DNA of 64,000 nt from Gigaspora rosea. Its lineage: Eukaryota > Glomeromycota > Glomeromycetes > Diversisporales > Gigasporaceae. Positions 1 to 11,993 of the stretch are shown here, one piece after another. Within the stretch, counting starts at the first letter, position 1. Every line of letters begins with the position of its first letter. The notes under the pieces are model-generated. The model worked only from the letters and a program-made list of their open reading frames with translations. It was not told the origin of the DNA and ran no database searches. The position numbers and the translations under genes were made by a program. Where the stretch lies: assembly GCA_003550325.1 (NCBI GenBank), contig QKWP01000232.1, positions 251,858-315,857 of the forward strand, in the 5' to 3' direction.

Positions 1-951
1 ACATTTATCGTGCAATTTTTTCAAAACTAATTATTATTGTCTTAAATTCCTAATATTTCGTAAACAATATTTGATGTTTCAAAGTTCATATTTCATCATA
101 TTTCCATGAACTTTGATTAGTTTGTAGTTTGATTTTTCACAACATGATTCAGTGTCATTAAAATTAATAAAAAGATAAAGTAAGATTCATTATATCTTCA
201 GCGTTAAGTTTTGTCACAGAAACCATAAGTTTATCGGAATTCGCTAAAGTAAAAACAGAAAAGGAGGCAATTTGATTCATAATCTAAGATTCGTCAATCA
301 TCAAATATGTCATTATGTTAGATATATCCGCTTCTGAAAATAATTCAATTAGAATTGTTTATTAATTGAGGAAGAAACTGAACAACCGTCAATATCTCCA
401 ATAGCAATCAATATTATTAGACATATTGAGATAAGTAAATTTATTTTTTTAACGTTAGTTCTAATTTATAATAGCTTTATCAATAGTTAAAACTAGTTAC
501 ATATATCGTTTTTATTTTATCAATTTTAACTACAATATATGTTTTATCATGCGTTAAATCCATAACATAGCAAATAAAAGGTTATATCGGTATCACTAAT
601 ATAATACAAATGATATTTTAATTACATAGATGGCATATTGAAAGATTCATATTGCATATGTGAATTGGAAATATTAGGTGTGACTGAAATTGGAGTAATA
701 ATGTGAAAAAATTTATACAAAAAACTTCTTCGCCTTTTAAACAAATATTCAAATTATTATGAAATTTATTTGGATAAATTAACTTGTTTTAAAATTAATT
801 AAAAATTTTACAAAATATAATAACCTATTATGATTATTTATACCAAATACGCACATACTGTATAAGAATGTTCTAAACGCTAATTACTAATGCTATTTAA
901 TCCATGCTAAATAAATAAGCATAAATGAATATAATTTATATAGATTTATAG

Positions 952-1155
952 CACGGCCACTATTGATCGTGGGTATTATACTGTACTGTTTATGTTATAA
1001 ATCACTTTCTTTTTATTTTGTCATTCATGCTTGTTATTTTGCACGATGCATACGTCATTCATACATATATTATGTTGCACATTACGAATTAAAGGAGTTT
1101 TAAAAAAACATAAATAGCATAATTTATGATCAATGACCGCCGTACTATAATACCA
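952..1155. repeat. possible degenerate MITE
   Basis: A stretch near 952 reading GCACGGCCACTATTGATC is matched in inverse orientation near 1130-1155 (TGATCAATGACCGCCGTAC), and both ends continue into similar TATAATACC-type sequence. The ends are imperfect and no target duplication is obvious, so this is a weak call. Confidence 0.3.
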
Positions 1156-1196
1156 ATATAGCATGAAAATTCTGAGATACATCACATTGATACAAC

Positions 1197-1260
1197 GATA
1201 ATTTTTTTTGATTATTCAGAAAATGCCGCTTCGCGGCATTCCTTGATCAAAAAAATTATC
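1197..1260. repeat. 64-bp double hairpin
   Basis: Outer arms GATAATTTTTTTTGAT and ATCAAAAAAATTATC enclose an inner GC-rich hairpin, AATGCCGC-TT-CGCGGCATT. The inner stem stands out against the AT-rich surroundings. It may be a tiny foldback element; a role as a transcript terminator cannot be judged from sequence. Confidence 0.6.
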
Positions 1261-1482
1261 ACTGTCAACTTGATGTTATCTCATATTATCATACTATATT
1301 ATATAAATATACACCGTAAAATATGTCAGTGTACAGATTTCAGTTAAAATTTTAAAACTCCATGGTGGAAACGAGTCAAAAGCTAGTAATATGCAGTACA
1401 TAATCTAATTGTAAATTATGCAAATTCTATATCCAGAATTTGCACTTACAGAATTCCGGACTTAGGATCTAATGAGTGCGCA

Positions 1483-2035
1483 TTATGACATAATGTAAAT
1501 TCAAATTGATTTATGATCTTAAAATAAATTACAAGTGAAATTGAATATTTCTTTGACAACGAAAGTAAAGTGTTTTAAGCAACACGCTTGGATAGTGCAC
1601 AACTATTAGAGCGATATTAATTAGACCATTTTAAAAGGCTAATAGTACAAGTCATAATATACCGGTAATAAAATAAAATAAAAAAAAATCAAAAATGTTT
1701 CACTTACAACCCTTATAATCAATGATACACTGGTTTCATCTAACGCAACTTTGACAATTGACGTAACTACTGATGATTAACGAAATTAATGTATTTATAA
1801 AATGTGACAAGCTTCATTATATCAACCTCTGGATATTCTTAGTATTAAACATTATTATTAATCATTTTAAAGATTCATCATTTCGTATGAAAACGTAATA
1901 ATTTTGTAATAGACAGAGAACCTTTCTTATATTAAATTGTAAGCAACAAAAGGTTAATTCCACAAAAATTAACAAGCCATACATTGATTAATTTTTAACT
2001 TTACATTGCATCCAATGATTTTATTTTATTTAGGA
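1483..2035. repeat. dispersed repeat R, copy 1
   Basis: Sequence from about 1483 to 2035 is clearly related to 19485-19905. Shared blocks include ATTTCTTTGACAACGAAAGT, CAAGCAACACGCTTG-like sequence, the AACTATTA..GCGATATT block, ACCTTTCTTATATTAAAT, and the T-rich stretch ending GGATACA. In copy 1 the right edge coincides with the place where the kinase pseudogene to its right stops being kinase-like. An insertion or recombination at this repeat may therefore have truncated that gene. Confidence 0.7.
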
Positions 2036-3033
2036 TACAGGTTTAGTATACAATACTTCCCACATGATCATGCCGAAAGAATAAATATCAGATGCCATAG
2101 TAGGTTGTTGTCCGTTTAAAACTTCGGGAGCAACGTAAGGTAAGACCCCATAAACTTCACTATCCTTTTGTTTCGTATATTGAATTGAAAGGCCTAGGTC
2201 CGCAATGTATGCGCTATGCAAATTATCCTGCAAAATGTTATCGCTGTGCAAATCTCGATGAATAATGTTTTGGGAATGAATTGATTTGAGATCAAAAGCT
2301 ATGCTAAATAACAAGTTTAATTTATCTTTCCATCTCATTTGTGATATATACTGAAGATTTTGACGCAAGGATCCCATCGTTGCATAACTTAAAACAAGAA
2401 TATAATTTTCTGTCTTCTCGTTTCTTGATATACCATAACATTTTATAAACGATGGATTTTCAACTCCGATTTCGCAATACGTTTTTAACTTTTAAAAAAT
2501 TATTGTTTTTAATTAAAAATTTATACAAAAATTAAATTATATCAAATTAAATAAAATACCTCGTTTAAATATTCTTTTTTATGAAATTCCTTAAGCGCGA
2601 CAGTATAAGACTCCACAATATAAGGACTCACAGTGTATATAGTTTTTGTCCAATTCGCTCTATATACAGTCGCAAAACCACCACTTCCGATTTTTATAAT
2701 ATTTTTAAACTCGTAAGGAATCCAAACTAATTTGTATTTATCATCATCTAATAACATTTTTATATCATCATCAATATTAAGGTCTTTATATTATGTTTTG
2801 AACATTTCGTGATATTTACTTCTTTCTAATCGAAACCAATAGTTAGCTCTCTCAATGTCTATTAGTGTTCCAATACCCTGTCGATAGCAATAACCGACTC
2901 GTGATATTCCACTAACATCACCCATTTCTGCAGATTTTTTAAAATATTCGAATGCCTTTTTTTCGTCCTTTTCAACCCCGGTTCCATTTCTATAGCAATT
3001 TCCAACATTAATTATTCCACCAGCATTACCCAT
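2030..3033 (-). pseudogene. Sel1-repeat protein kinase, truncated (copy A)
   Basis: Read on the minus strand, 3033-2794 encodes two Sel1-like repeats (VGNCYRNGTGVEKDEKKAFE, then VGYCYRQGIGT...). One TAA at 2793-2791 interrupts the frame, which then continues directly into a kinase N-lobe: glycine loop IGSGGFATVY and VALKEF with the ATP-site lysine. An intron at 2559-2489 (71 bp, GT-AG) separates this from a second exon with HRDLHSDN, DLG in place of DFG, the activation-segment VAPE motif and DIYSFGMIMWEV. Translation stops there, so the last third of the C-lobe is missing. Sel1-kinase fusions are heavily expanded in glomeromycotan fungi. The inverted copy B reads GAA where copy A has the TAA. 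The 5' end also breaks off at 3034, so this is called a pseudogene; a sequencing error at the stop cannot be excluded. Confidence 0.8.
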
Positions 3034-3159
3034 CTAATTTTGTAGAAAAAGAATGGGTATGCATGCAAAGTACTATACACTGATACGCCAACCAACAAAT
3101 ATAGCTGTTTGAAACATGATGTAACAATGCACCCGATTTTTCTAGGATGTTAATGGGAT

Positions 3160-4375
3160 GTTTAATGTTAGATATAGTGAAAAGGACGAAAAGAATGCAT
3201 TCGAAGTTTTTAAAAAAAATCTGCAGAGATGAGTAATGCTAATGGAATTAATAATGTTGGACATTGCTAATCGGAGTCGAAAAGGACGAAAAGAAGGCAT
3301 TCGAAAATTATAAATTTTGAAGGAATTGGAGTCAAAAAGGACGAAAAGAAGGCATTCGAATATTATAAAACATTCGCAGAAATGGGCAATGCTAATGGAA
3401 TAATTAATGTTGGATATTGCTCTAGAAATGGAATCGGGCGAAAAGGATGAAAAGAAGGCATTCGAATATTTTAAAAAATCTGCAGAGATGGGTTTGGCAT
3501 AAGGAATATTTAGTATTGGATATTGCTATAGAAATGGAATCGGAGTCGAAAAGGGCGAAAAGAAGGCATTCGAATATTATAAAAAATCTACAGAGATGGA
3601 TAACGCTAATGGAATGGACATTGCTGTTTCGAAGGAATCGGAGTCGAAGAGGACGAAAGGAAGGCATTCTCGAATATTATAAAAACTCTGCAGAGATGGG
3701 TAATGTTAGTGAAATATCAGAAGTCGGTTATTGTTATCGACAGGCTATTGAAACACTAATAGACATTGAGAGAGCTAACTATTAGTTTCGAATAGGATAA
3801 GAGTAACCCTTACGAAATATTTAAAAAGAATATAAAGGCTTTGATATTGATGATGATATAACAATGATGATAAATATAAATTAGTTTGGATTCCTTACGA
3901 GTTTAAAATATTGAAGTAATCGAAAAAGGTGGTTTTGCAACTGCATGTAGAGCGAATTGGACAAGAAGTATTATAAACACTGAGGCACTTATACTGTTGC
4001 GCTTAAGAAATTTCATAAATCGAATATTTAAACGAGGTATTTAATTAATTTTTGTATATTTTTAATTAAAAATAATATTTATAAAAAATTGTGAATTCGG
4101 AGTTGAAAATTCATCGTTTATAAAATGGTACGGTATATCAAGAAACGGGAATAGAAATTATATTCTTGTTTAAGTTATGCAGGATGGTATCCTTACGTCA
4201 AAATCTTCAATCAATATCATGGAAAGATAAATTAATTTTGTTATTTAGCATAACTTTTAATCTCAAATCAATTCATTCCCAAAGAATCGCTCATCGAGAA
4301 TTGCACAGCGATAATATTTTGCAGGATAATTTGCATAGCGCATACATCGCTATAAACCAACTATATTTTACATAG
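3160..4375 (+). pseudogene. Sel1-repeat protein kinase, heavily decayed inverted copy (B)
   Basis: Plus-strand sequence carries five or more Sel1-repeat remnants (the EKDEKKAFEYYK-type phrase recurs at about 3180, 3280, 3340, 3445, 3550 and 3650) with many frame breaks. A broken kinase N-lobe follows at 3860-4035 (YKLVWIPYEF, then a degraded glycine loop), with an intron-like gap at about 4036-4105. The catalytic-loop region at 4166-4360 has LHSDNILQDN, with HRD altered to HRE. Homology ends just before the DLG motif. Copies A and B lie head to head with about 125 bp between them and share intron position and wording, so they arose by inverted duplication. The altered HRD aspartate and the shifts make B non-functional as a kinase. 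Confidence 0.8.
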
Positions 4376-4645
4376 CATAAGCTCTGCATTCAAAACTTCT
4401 CTGGTTTAACAGATATAGACTAATAGTCACATTAACTATGTTTCAGAGACTTGATTGCATGCTAGTATATTCTGGATTTTCACATGAAGTTCACCTGCAT
4501 AAAATATTTTAACATCATTAACAAGAAAGTAATTTTATGGAATAGATCTGAGTTTAGGCTTCTGATTCAAAATATTTTTACCTTTGTACTTTAAAACGTA
4601 CCCTCATTTTTTAAAAATTATAAGAGCCAAAACACATAATATTAA

Positions 4646-5289
4646 CCCTATAAGAAAAATGGACCGTAAAGGTACGGGTTGGCTTAGTAAAGGCACGGGT
4701 TTTGGTGGCACAGATTAAACCCGTATTTGGTACGTAGGAGGCTTGGCACGGATTTTTGGCACGTGGTGGACCGTATGCCGTACAAAATGGACCGTTAATG
4801 GCTCGGGTTTTGCAACACTTTACTAGTCCAAATGGCACGGGATTTGGCCAGGTAATTAACGTGAATTAACGTGTGATAAAAAAAAATATATATATACAAG
4901 TAGATTACATAAATTTATATCAACAATCAATACAATATAAACAAACTAACAACTGCTCATGTATCAAAATTTTGCAAGGAATTTTTTTGTTAAGACACCC
5001 AGAGCAGTTTCATTAGTGAAATTATGAGATATCGCAATTTTTTTAAAAAAAAATCGTATATTGATCTTTCGCTCTTCGTGAAACGAGCCAACACGTACCA
5101 CTTTAGACACGTATCATTCCGTGAAATGAAGGTGCCATTACGTATGACGTGTCATAACGTGCCACCTCCCCCGTACCACTTTTTACCGTGATATTCCGTC
5201 AACAGCTCTATACGTACCACTCCGACCGTGCCATTCCGTGGATTCCAGACACAACCCGTACCACACCCCGGACCACTTTTTTTATAGGG
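4646..5289. mobile_element. 644-bp inverted-repeat element with CACGGG/CCGTACCAC arms
   Basis: The termini are 21-bp inverted repeats starting CCCTATAA and matching at 18 of 21 positions (4646-4666 and 5269-5289). The element is flanked by TAA on both sides, a possible 3-bp target duplication. The left half is packed with GGCACGGG, GGTACG and GGACCG variants. The right half carries the complementary set (CGTACCAC, GTGCCATT, CCGTG). The middle is AT-rich and gene-free. It looks non-autonomous; superfamily assignment is uncertain, though a 3-bp TAA duplication would suit PIF/Harbinger. Confidence 0.75.
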
Positions 5290-6227
5290 TAAATAATCCA
5301 CTTTGATTTTTTAAAATCTATATGAACCAGTATACATTTATTTTACTAATAAAATTTCAGCATTTGTTTCTATGTAATATGATATGTGTGTTTTTTTTAA
5401 ATACCCACCCATTATGAGCTATCTCATGTTATGTTAAGCAGAAAATCAAATTGGTCTGGCCTTATAAGTCCAGTAATTTGAATTTGAATTTGAATCTTCA
5501 GTTTATAGGTGTGTCATTGTCCAAAATTCAGCGTCAAAACTATGGGCAGGCCTCACATTTCATACGCACATTACATGAGTGGCGAAAATATTTTGAAAGT
5601 ATAAATAGAGAAAATTTAGTATATCGAAAAAGATTTTAGCTACCAAAATGTCAAAAATATTTACAGTAACATGATTAAAATATTTTAGCAAGCCGAGATA
5701 TTAAGTATGTAAAGATTTTTAGTAATCAAAGCTTTTAGTTTATTTATTGTTTTAAATTTCTACTGTATTGATATGATCTACCACAGCTTGAGACATGGCT
5801 CCAATAGTACAGCTCAAACTGGAGCTGTGACTTTAAAAGCCAAGCTTTACAAGTCTACTTGTTTTGCGATTTAATTTCTTTTTTTTTTTAAATGTCACTG
5901 TGTAAAATTTTTATTGTATAAGTTTATAATATAAACATATAAAACTATTGTATAACAAATTAATATATTTTAAATTTTGAGATTAAATATCCAAAGATAC
6001 AGTATAGAATAAAGTTACTTAAATATAACATAAAATAAGAAAGACTTAGTTACTTATTGCTTTAACTTCTAATCAGATTAAATGATTGATTGTTCAATGA
6101 CTTTTCCACTGATCACTGAAATGGAAGATATTGTAGTAGAATCTCTCAAGCTAACAAAGTTGAATAGTTTTAAATCAATGTCAAAAGATAATAAACCCAA
6201 AACTGCACTGGAACACATCTAATTATT
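5290..6227. other. no recognisable gene
   Basis: AT-rich sequence with scattered homopolymers. One 62-codon open frame at 5451 has a repetitive start (NLNLNLNL) and no recognisable domain, and was not accepted as a gene. Confidence 0.5.
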
Positions 6228-6855
6228 TCATATAATTCGACCTGGATATTTTGGTTTATTTTGTTGAGAATAAGAAACTTCTGTTATTCCGTTTTCTCCC
6301 CATACATCAATTCCAAAATCTTCTAAGATGTTGTAGAATTCATCGTATGTTTGTTTTAATTTATTTATCTCGAAGATATAGTCGCTCTTTATTGCATTTT
6401 TCTCAAAAATTATTTCTTGCTCAATTTTAATGAGTTTGTCTATATCATCTTCCGTAGTTGGTTCTTCTGTTTGGTTTTCTTCCATTACTTTCATCAAAGT
6501 AATTGATATCGTTTAGGTCTTTCTGCGAATGGTGATCAAATGGTTCATTATCGGTAGTTAGTTCGTTTGTTGGATTTTCTTTAATTTCTTTTATGATTTT
6601 GGCATACTTCTTTCGATTCTTGAACATGTAACGCATGTAACGATAGAATAAAATTTCCATTTCCGAAGCAGTGTAATCATCACAATAATGCAAAATTATA
6701 ATACGATTCTCATTTGGAGTTGGCAAATTGATTTGAGATAAATTATCATTAACTGATCGACAGTAAAATAACGAATTATATTTAGACTCGAAAGGATTTT
6801 TGTTCGATTTGGCATTTATTATTCTTGTAGAAATGGGATCAAAAGGAAAATACAT
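6228..6855 (-). CDS. hypothetical protein, probably one gene split by a frameshift
   Basis: Two overlapping minus-strand frames of 136 and 89 codons (6855-6445, then 6497-6228) look like one protein broken by a 1- or 2-base shift near 6490. The first ends in a charged acidic stretch, and the second opens with the same acidic character (MEENQTEEPTTEDD). It continues as a Lys/Glu-rich segment with coiled-coil-like spacing and ends in a Pro/Gly-containing tail. The first part has an aromatic and basic block, FYRYMRYMFKNRKKYAKII, loosely reminiscent of a DNA-binding helix. I do not recognise the family. Composition is more protein-like than any other unassigned frame here, so a real or recently broken gene is likely. 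The AT-rich flanks give no clue to function. Confidence 0.5.
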
Positions 6856-9224
6856 ATTGTTAGTATGGTTTCTTCGTTCATATAATGTGGGGTGAAGAAT
6901 AAATTAGAAAATAATCTAGTAGAAAAGGTTGTGATTTTGGATTTATGTGAAGTTTCAACGATAAGGGATCTTTTACGTTTCAAAATTTCTCTAAGTTTGA
7001 AGATCTTCTCAACGAAAAAATAAGCAAAGATATAATTTAGATAGTCATTCTTTCTTATTTTTGAAGTTTTGTCTTGTTCTGATGAATTTATAATATTTTC
7101 AGTGTATTATAAAACTGGATAAGAATCTTCATAATTTGCATCATTTGTGAATAGCTGACCTCCGATTTTTTCACTAATATCTAAGCAAATTGGTTCAGAT
7201 TTGTAGATAGTCCTCGTAAATAAGAAGGAAAACTGATAGCGAGAACAGGGAACAAAAAGGGATGATCATATTCACTATTAAATGGAAGAAAATAAATTAA
7301 TTCTAATAAAAACAATAAAACTTATGAAACGCTGCTAAATGTTGTGAAAACAAAACTTGTGACAATAGACTTAATTAATAATTCTTCTTATTGAGATTTT
7401 AATAATTTTATTTATTTGGACGTAAGTATTAGTTACTGTTGAAACTATATTAATAATTCATATTATTTGTGATTAATTTAATAGTGCAAAAGATCTCGCC
7501 ATTCATATTTGTATATTGAACCTTCGAGCCAATTGCGCATGGAACTTTTGGTGTCGACCAATCTAAACTTTGGTATTCAATTGATCAAATGAAAGTTTTA
7601 TTTGATGAAATAATGGCTGGAAGTCGTGGGTTCAGACATCCAGATCATGTTAGGTCCGTGCCGTTTTAAAAAAAATTTATAAAATACCCTCAAATTATTC
7701 GATTTGTTCACACTATAAGCATAAAGTGAATAAAGCTGATTTATTAAAAAAAGGGGATACACTTTTTTTATAGTTATCTGCAATTATTTGAATCTATTTC
7801 ATATACTGACACAAGCTCTTTATTAGCTGCATCTTATATACAAATCAAAAAAAAAGTTTGACACATCATGAAAAAATGGTTAAGTGTTTACAAGCAACAT
7901 GTATCAAATTGAGTATAGAATTGGACAATGTGAAAATGTAAATATTTTTTTAAGTTTTCAAATTTTATTTAGATGGGTATTGAACTTAATTCTTAAAATT
8001 ATTAATAGGATGGACGAAATCTACAGGCAAAACCAAGGACAAAATATGTGGTGATGTGATCCGATAAAATAATGTTAATAATATTAACTTTAGGTTTAGA
8101 GCACAATTAATAACAACTTCGCAACACTTTCGCAACATATGTCTTCGTTTCAATTAACAAATTTTAAATCAATTGACAAATAAAGAATGAAAGCACTTCG
8201 CAATGTATACCCAATAGCCAAATCAAACCAAGGTAATTCGAATCAGAATACCAATCGATGTTAACGTTATTTAACCAAGAAAAGCTGCCATAGTTAACGA
8301 ATGAATATGCGCTTAAAATACTCGCTATTTAGTTAATTTTAACTTGTTTGACCAGATTAGAACTGTTAAACCGGTTAATTTTAAATATAGTATAACGAAA
8401 TATTGAGTCTCATGACCTGACCGCCAAAGAAATAATTTTAACCGACTATTTCTTTTCTAAAATAAACTTTTTAATTTCCCTTAACTGTTAATATGTCGTT
8501 ATATGCAATCGGCAATCACGGTACCTAAAAAACGCAATAGTAAATGTAAAAATTCAAATTCAAATAAACTTGAACCACCTCCAAATTTATTGCCTACATG
8601 TAATCAAACGAATTATAATTGAAGTAACATTCCTTCTTCTCTTTCTATAAAATTTTATGAGCTTTGTTGTTTTGTTGACAAAACAAATTTCATGGTTACA
8701 TAACCAATATCTTATAAATAAATGGTATTCATTGTAAATATTTTTTTTTCTGACGGGATAATTAAAATATTTTTTTTGAAATCCAAAAACGGAATGTTAG
8801 CATGTTTTTTAATGAGAAGCATGAGAGTTATCATTATGTAAGTATTATACGCAAGCTTTGAAAAATTTATTCAATTAAACAAATCTAGAACTATCGATAC
8901 GTATCAAATATTAATTATAAACTTGCTATATAAGTATATTTTATATAAAAAATTGCTATATTTTTTATATTTACGAGTACTTATTTATAATTATTCTAAT
9001 AAATTTTTTTTTTAAATTTGTCCTATATATAAAATAATATAAATAACATTTTTACTTAATAGACAAAATGAGTTTGTATAATAAAAAAAATGTTATAAAT
9101 TAAAAACAATATAATTTTAAAATATTTAAGAAATAATTTATTTAATACCCGGGATGAGTAATAAATTTACTCTTTAATTAATAAATAATAAATTTATTTT
9201 TAAAACTTAATATTTTAGTATATA
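6856..9224. other. no recognisable gene
   Basis: Long AT-rich stretch. Short open frames (for example 7598-7783 on the minus strand) have no domain or conserved motif. No tandem or inverted repeat longer than about 20 bp stood out. Confidence 0.5.
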
Positions 9225-9431
9225 TGGGTTATGATCTGAGAAAGGGAAATTGACAATTTTTTCAAAAAATTTTTTTGAGCTTAACTAGTCCAAAATTAGT
9301 CCAGGAACATTTTTTATTTAAAAAATAAATCTATCTTAAGTTATTATAAAATTTATAATATAAAAATCAATTTTTCGCAAAACCTTTTTTTTTTTTTATT
9401 AATTTGGTCCCTTTTCTTAGAACACAGCCCA
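9225..9431. mobile_element. MITE with TGGG..CCCA ends and TA duplication
   Basis: Left end TGGGTTATGATCTGAGAAA pairs with the inverted right end (ACACAGCCCA preceded by CCCTTTTCTTAG), giving about 25 bp of imperfect terminal repeat. Each end is bordered by TA. The 207-bp interior is T/A-rich and non-coding. TA duplication suggests a Tc1/mariner-type non-autonomous element. Confidence 0.65.
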
Positions 9432-9523
9432 TATAATCCGAAAAGTACAGTTTAATATAACATTCATTAGATTTAATCTTATTAATAAGCTTTTTAATTT
9501 ATTTTAAAAAAATATGATGTTCG

Positions 9524-9691
9524 CCTTGATGAGGGGATTCTAACAAAGTCAAAATTGCTAAAATTCGATCACCGAATCCAAAGTAATAAGAGTTTTTAAC
9601 TCTTATTAAAATTACACAAAATTTGAGCGATCTTTGGATTCGGTGATCGAATTTTAGCAATTTTGACTTTGTTAGAATCCTCCCATCAAGG
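9524..9691. mobile_element. 168-bp near-perfect foldback element
   Basis: Two 60-bp arms (9524-9583 and 9632-9691) are inverse complements with only one or two mismatches. The ends read CCTTGATG.. and ..CATCAAGG. The loop itself contains a second palindrome at 9584-9608 (TAATAAGAGTT and AACTCTTATTA). The high arm identity suggests recent origin or gene conversion between arms. Confidence 0.85.
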
Positions 9692-10029
9692 AACAGTGGA
9701 TCAAATTATCAGTAATATAAAATATAATATATATATACATTATACTAGAAAATCAGAATCTGATATAGGTCCGAAGCGAAACAAGCAATATGAATACATA
9801 ATTTTTAATCAATAGCCGTTTAACAATACGAATATGCAAAATAGTGCACATGTGTAACACCGAATATGGTCTATTGAACAATTGTTACACTAACTGCAGA
9901 TCATCACGGGAACCGTCAATCCTCAAATTATATTGGCCGTACATTGCATAGACGTGCATTCAAGTTTATTCGTACAGGTGTGTCCTCGCTACACTTCGGA
10001 CAATAATTTATAATATATATAATATTTTG

Positions 10030-10117
10030 TTGGACTCCATTGGCTCCATTGAAAATTATTCTCAATGGAGCAATGGACCAATGTCAATGGAGGTCTACTC
10101 CATTGGACTCAATGGAT
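10030..10117. repeat. CCATTG/CAATGG motif cluster
   Basis: About ten copies of CCATTG or its complement CAATGG lie within 90 bp, in both orientations (CTCCATTGG, CAATGGAGCAATGG). It resembles the motif-packed arms of larger elements in this window and may be a relic of such an arm. No partner end was found. Confidence 0.55.
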
Positions 10118-10249
10118 AAATGTGCCAACCCTGCCCTCTAGCAATCTCCAAATACTGATCCTCTTTTTATTAAAGTTAATAACATCACCTAACTTACTGG
10201 ACCCAGGGTCAGAAAGGTCTTACAGCTCATATATTATATATTACGTACC

Positions 10250-11050
10250 AAGGTGTGAGGATCCAGAATAAAGATGTTGATGATTGCATTAAAGAATTTC
10301 AACTTAAAACCTTAACATATACGAAGGTGATTGAATGGATTCCATTTGAGAGATTAAGTCGTATTAAAGAAATCGGCAAAGGAGGATTTGGTACTGTATT
10401 TTCAGCAATATGGTTGGATGCATAAGAATAATCGATAAAAGATACAAAAGAGGGCGGCGTGAACACAGCATCATCATTGCACTCCAGGCATTATCTGATT
10501 CTAAGAAAAGCACACTTGGTTTTTTTAGAAGAAGTAAGTCATTACTATTGTACAATTTATTAATATTAATTGAACTAATCCATTTTTATAAATTTACAAG
10601 TTTAAAATTCGTAGATTAATGGGTAATAGGCTTGCAATATATGGCTTATCCCGAAATACAAAAACTAATGAATATTTGATGGTATTTCAATATGATCTTA
10701 ATAAGTTTTTGAGGTCAAATTTTAGAGAACTTTTATGGGAAATTAAATGCAACAGCTTAGATATATCTCATTAGACTTAATTCAAATTCATGCTGCAGGA
10801 TATATTCATTCTGATTTTCACAGTGGTAATATGCAAGGTAAACTCCCTAACAATAGTATGCAATCTTATATTGCACATTTCAAAAGGTGAAATTTACGGT
10901 GTAATGCCTTATGTTTCTCCAGAAGTTTTAGAGGGCCAACAGCTTACATAGGCAGCTGACAGATATGGTTTCGGTGTCATCATGGCAGAGATGTCAACTG
11001 GACAAAGACTTTTTGATGGACTTCAATTTAATAGTGAACTTATTGGTGTA
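10250..11050 (+). pseudogene. protein kinase pseudogene (copy D), body
   Basis: From about 10261 the plus strand reads a typical glomeromycotan kinase opening: a leader, VIEWIPFERLSRIKEIGKGG, then FGTVFSAIWLD and a stop. After a frame change the N-lobe continues (KRYKRGRREHSIIIAL). An intron-like gap covers about 10534-10619. A catalytic loop remnant (IHSDFHSGN) at about 10805 has HRD reduced to HSD. The segment after the activation loop (GVMPYVSPEVLEG) is followed by a TAG where a charged residue is expected, then YGFGVIMAEMSTGQRLFDG. Homology stops at about 11047. The altered catalytic loop and at least four stops or shifts show it is dead. Its C-terminal tail resumes 1.5 kb downstream. Confidence 0.8.
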
Positions 11051-11990
11051 AGTTTTACATTTCGTTATTTCACAAGAACAGTTTCGTCTAACTACACTAT
11101 TTGAGGTTAAGGTTAGAGTTAAGTTTATATAAAAAATTGCTCTCTGATATTTTATTAGCATTCCAAGGTAAGTTTAGATTCATGGTTTCTATATTTTGCA
11201 TTTCTTTTTTTTTGTAAAAATTTACAATTTGGTTAGTTCATGTAGATCTTTCAAATAAAGCTATATACTGTATATATAACGATAACAATTCTAAAAATTT
11301 TTAATACTTTATTTTTAACTACTATTCTTTAAAAACAAGATACTACAGATACTGTAATAAAATAATATAATAATCATAATAAAGTTATTATATCCATAGT
11401 TACAATCCTAAAATAAAAATAAAAACTTAACACATAACCATATATCAAGTTTTACATCTCAATTTCTATAGTGAACTTGTTGTAATATAACAAGGAAGAC
11501 TTCTAGTACATTTTGAATTCATATTACTATAAAGGTGCTCTAAATTATCAGATATTTTCCAATGTATAGTATACACAATATCCTCTAAAAGATAACCAAT
11601 TTGATATAACCTAATAGCGATTAAAATAAGTACAATAATAGCTATTATACGCAAAACTACATTTAGAAAATTATAGCAACTGCATGTATTGCTTTATAAA
11701 AAATGGATAAAAATAAGTTATCAACCAAAGTATTGATGATAATATGATGAAATATATTTAAAAATAAAACCTACTCTGTCATTTGCTTTTCTGATAATAG
11801 AAAGAAATGGAAAGTACAAAGTGGTTCTAAAATACAAATAAATAAAAAAAGATGGTGCTAATAAAAGGATTAAAAGAAAAAAAAAGTACATAAATAGATG
11901 TTTAATGTATAAAATCTAAAGAAAATTCAGAACCTAGCATCTTACGCTAATGATAACTTTGCCAGGAACGTGAACGGAGCGCAATGAAGT
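11051..11990. other. non-coding DNA separating the two parts of kinase copy D
   Basis: AT-rich, no gene. With the MITE that follows, it makes up an insertion of about 1.5 kb between the kinase body and its tail. Confidence 0.5.
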
Positions 11991-11993
11991 ATA

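Larger units (their letters stand above)
1..1482. other. AT-rich stretch without a recognisable gene
   Basis: No reading frame with protein-like composition is visible on either strand. It contains a weak inverted-repeat pair and one compact hairpin, listed separately. The rest looks like diverged intergenic DNA. Confidence 0.6.

Noticed and set aside
4646-5289. CACGGG element considered a fifth TAGTG/8-bp hAT-like element
   Set aside because: Its ends are CCCTATAA and the flanks give only TAA, no 8-bp duplication.
5451-5639. 62-codon frame with an NLNLNLNL start
   Set aside because: Simple repeat at the start, no domain, no supporting neighbour or splice signal.
7598-7783. GTGGGTTCAGACATCC near 7628 considered as a tRNA T arm
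   Set aside because: No acceptor, D or anticodon stems can be paired around it.
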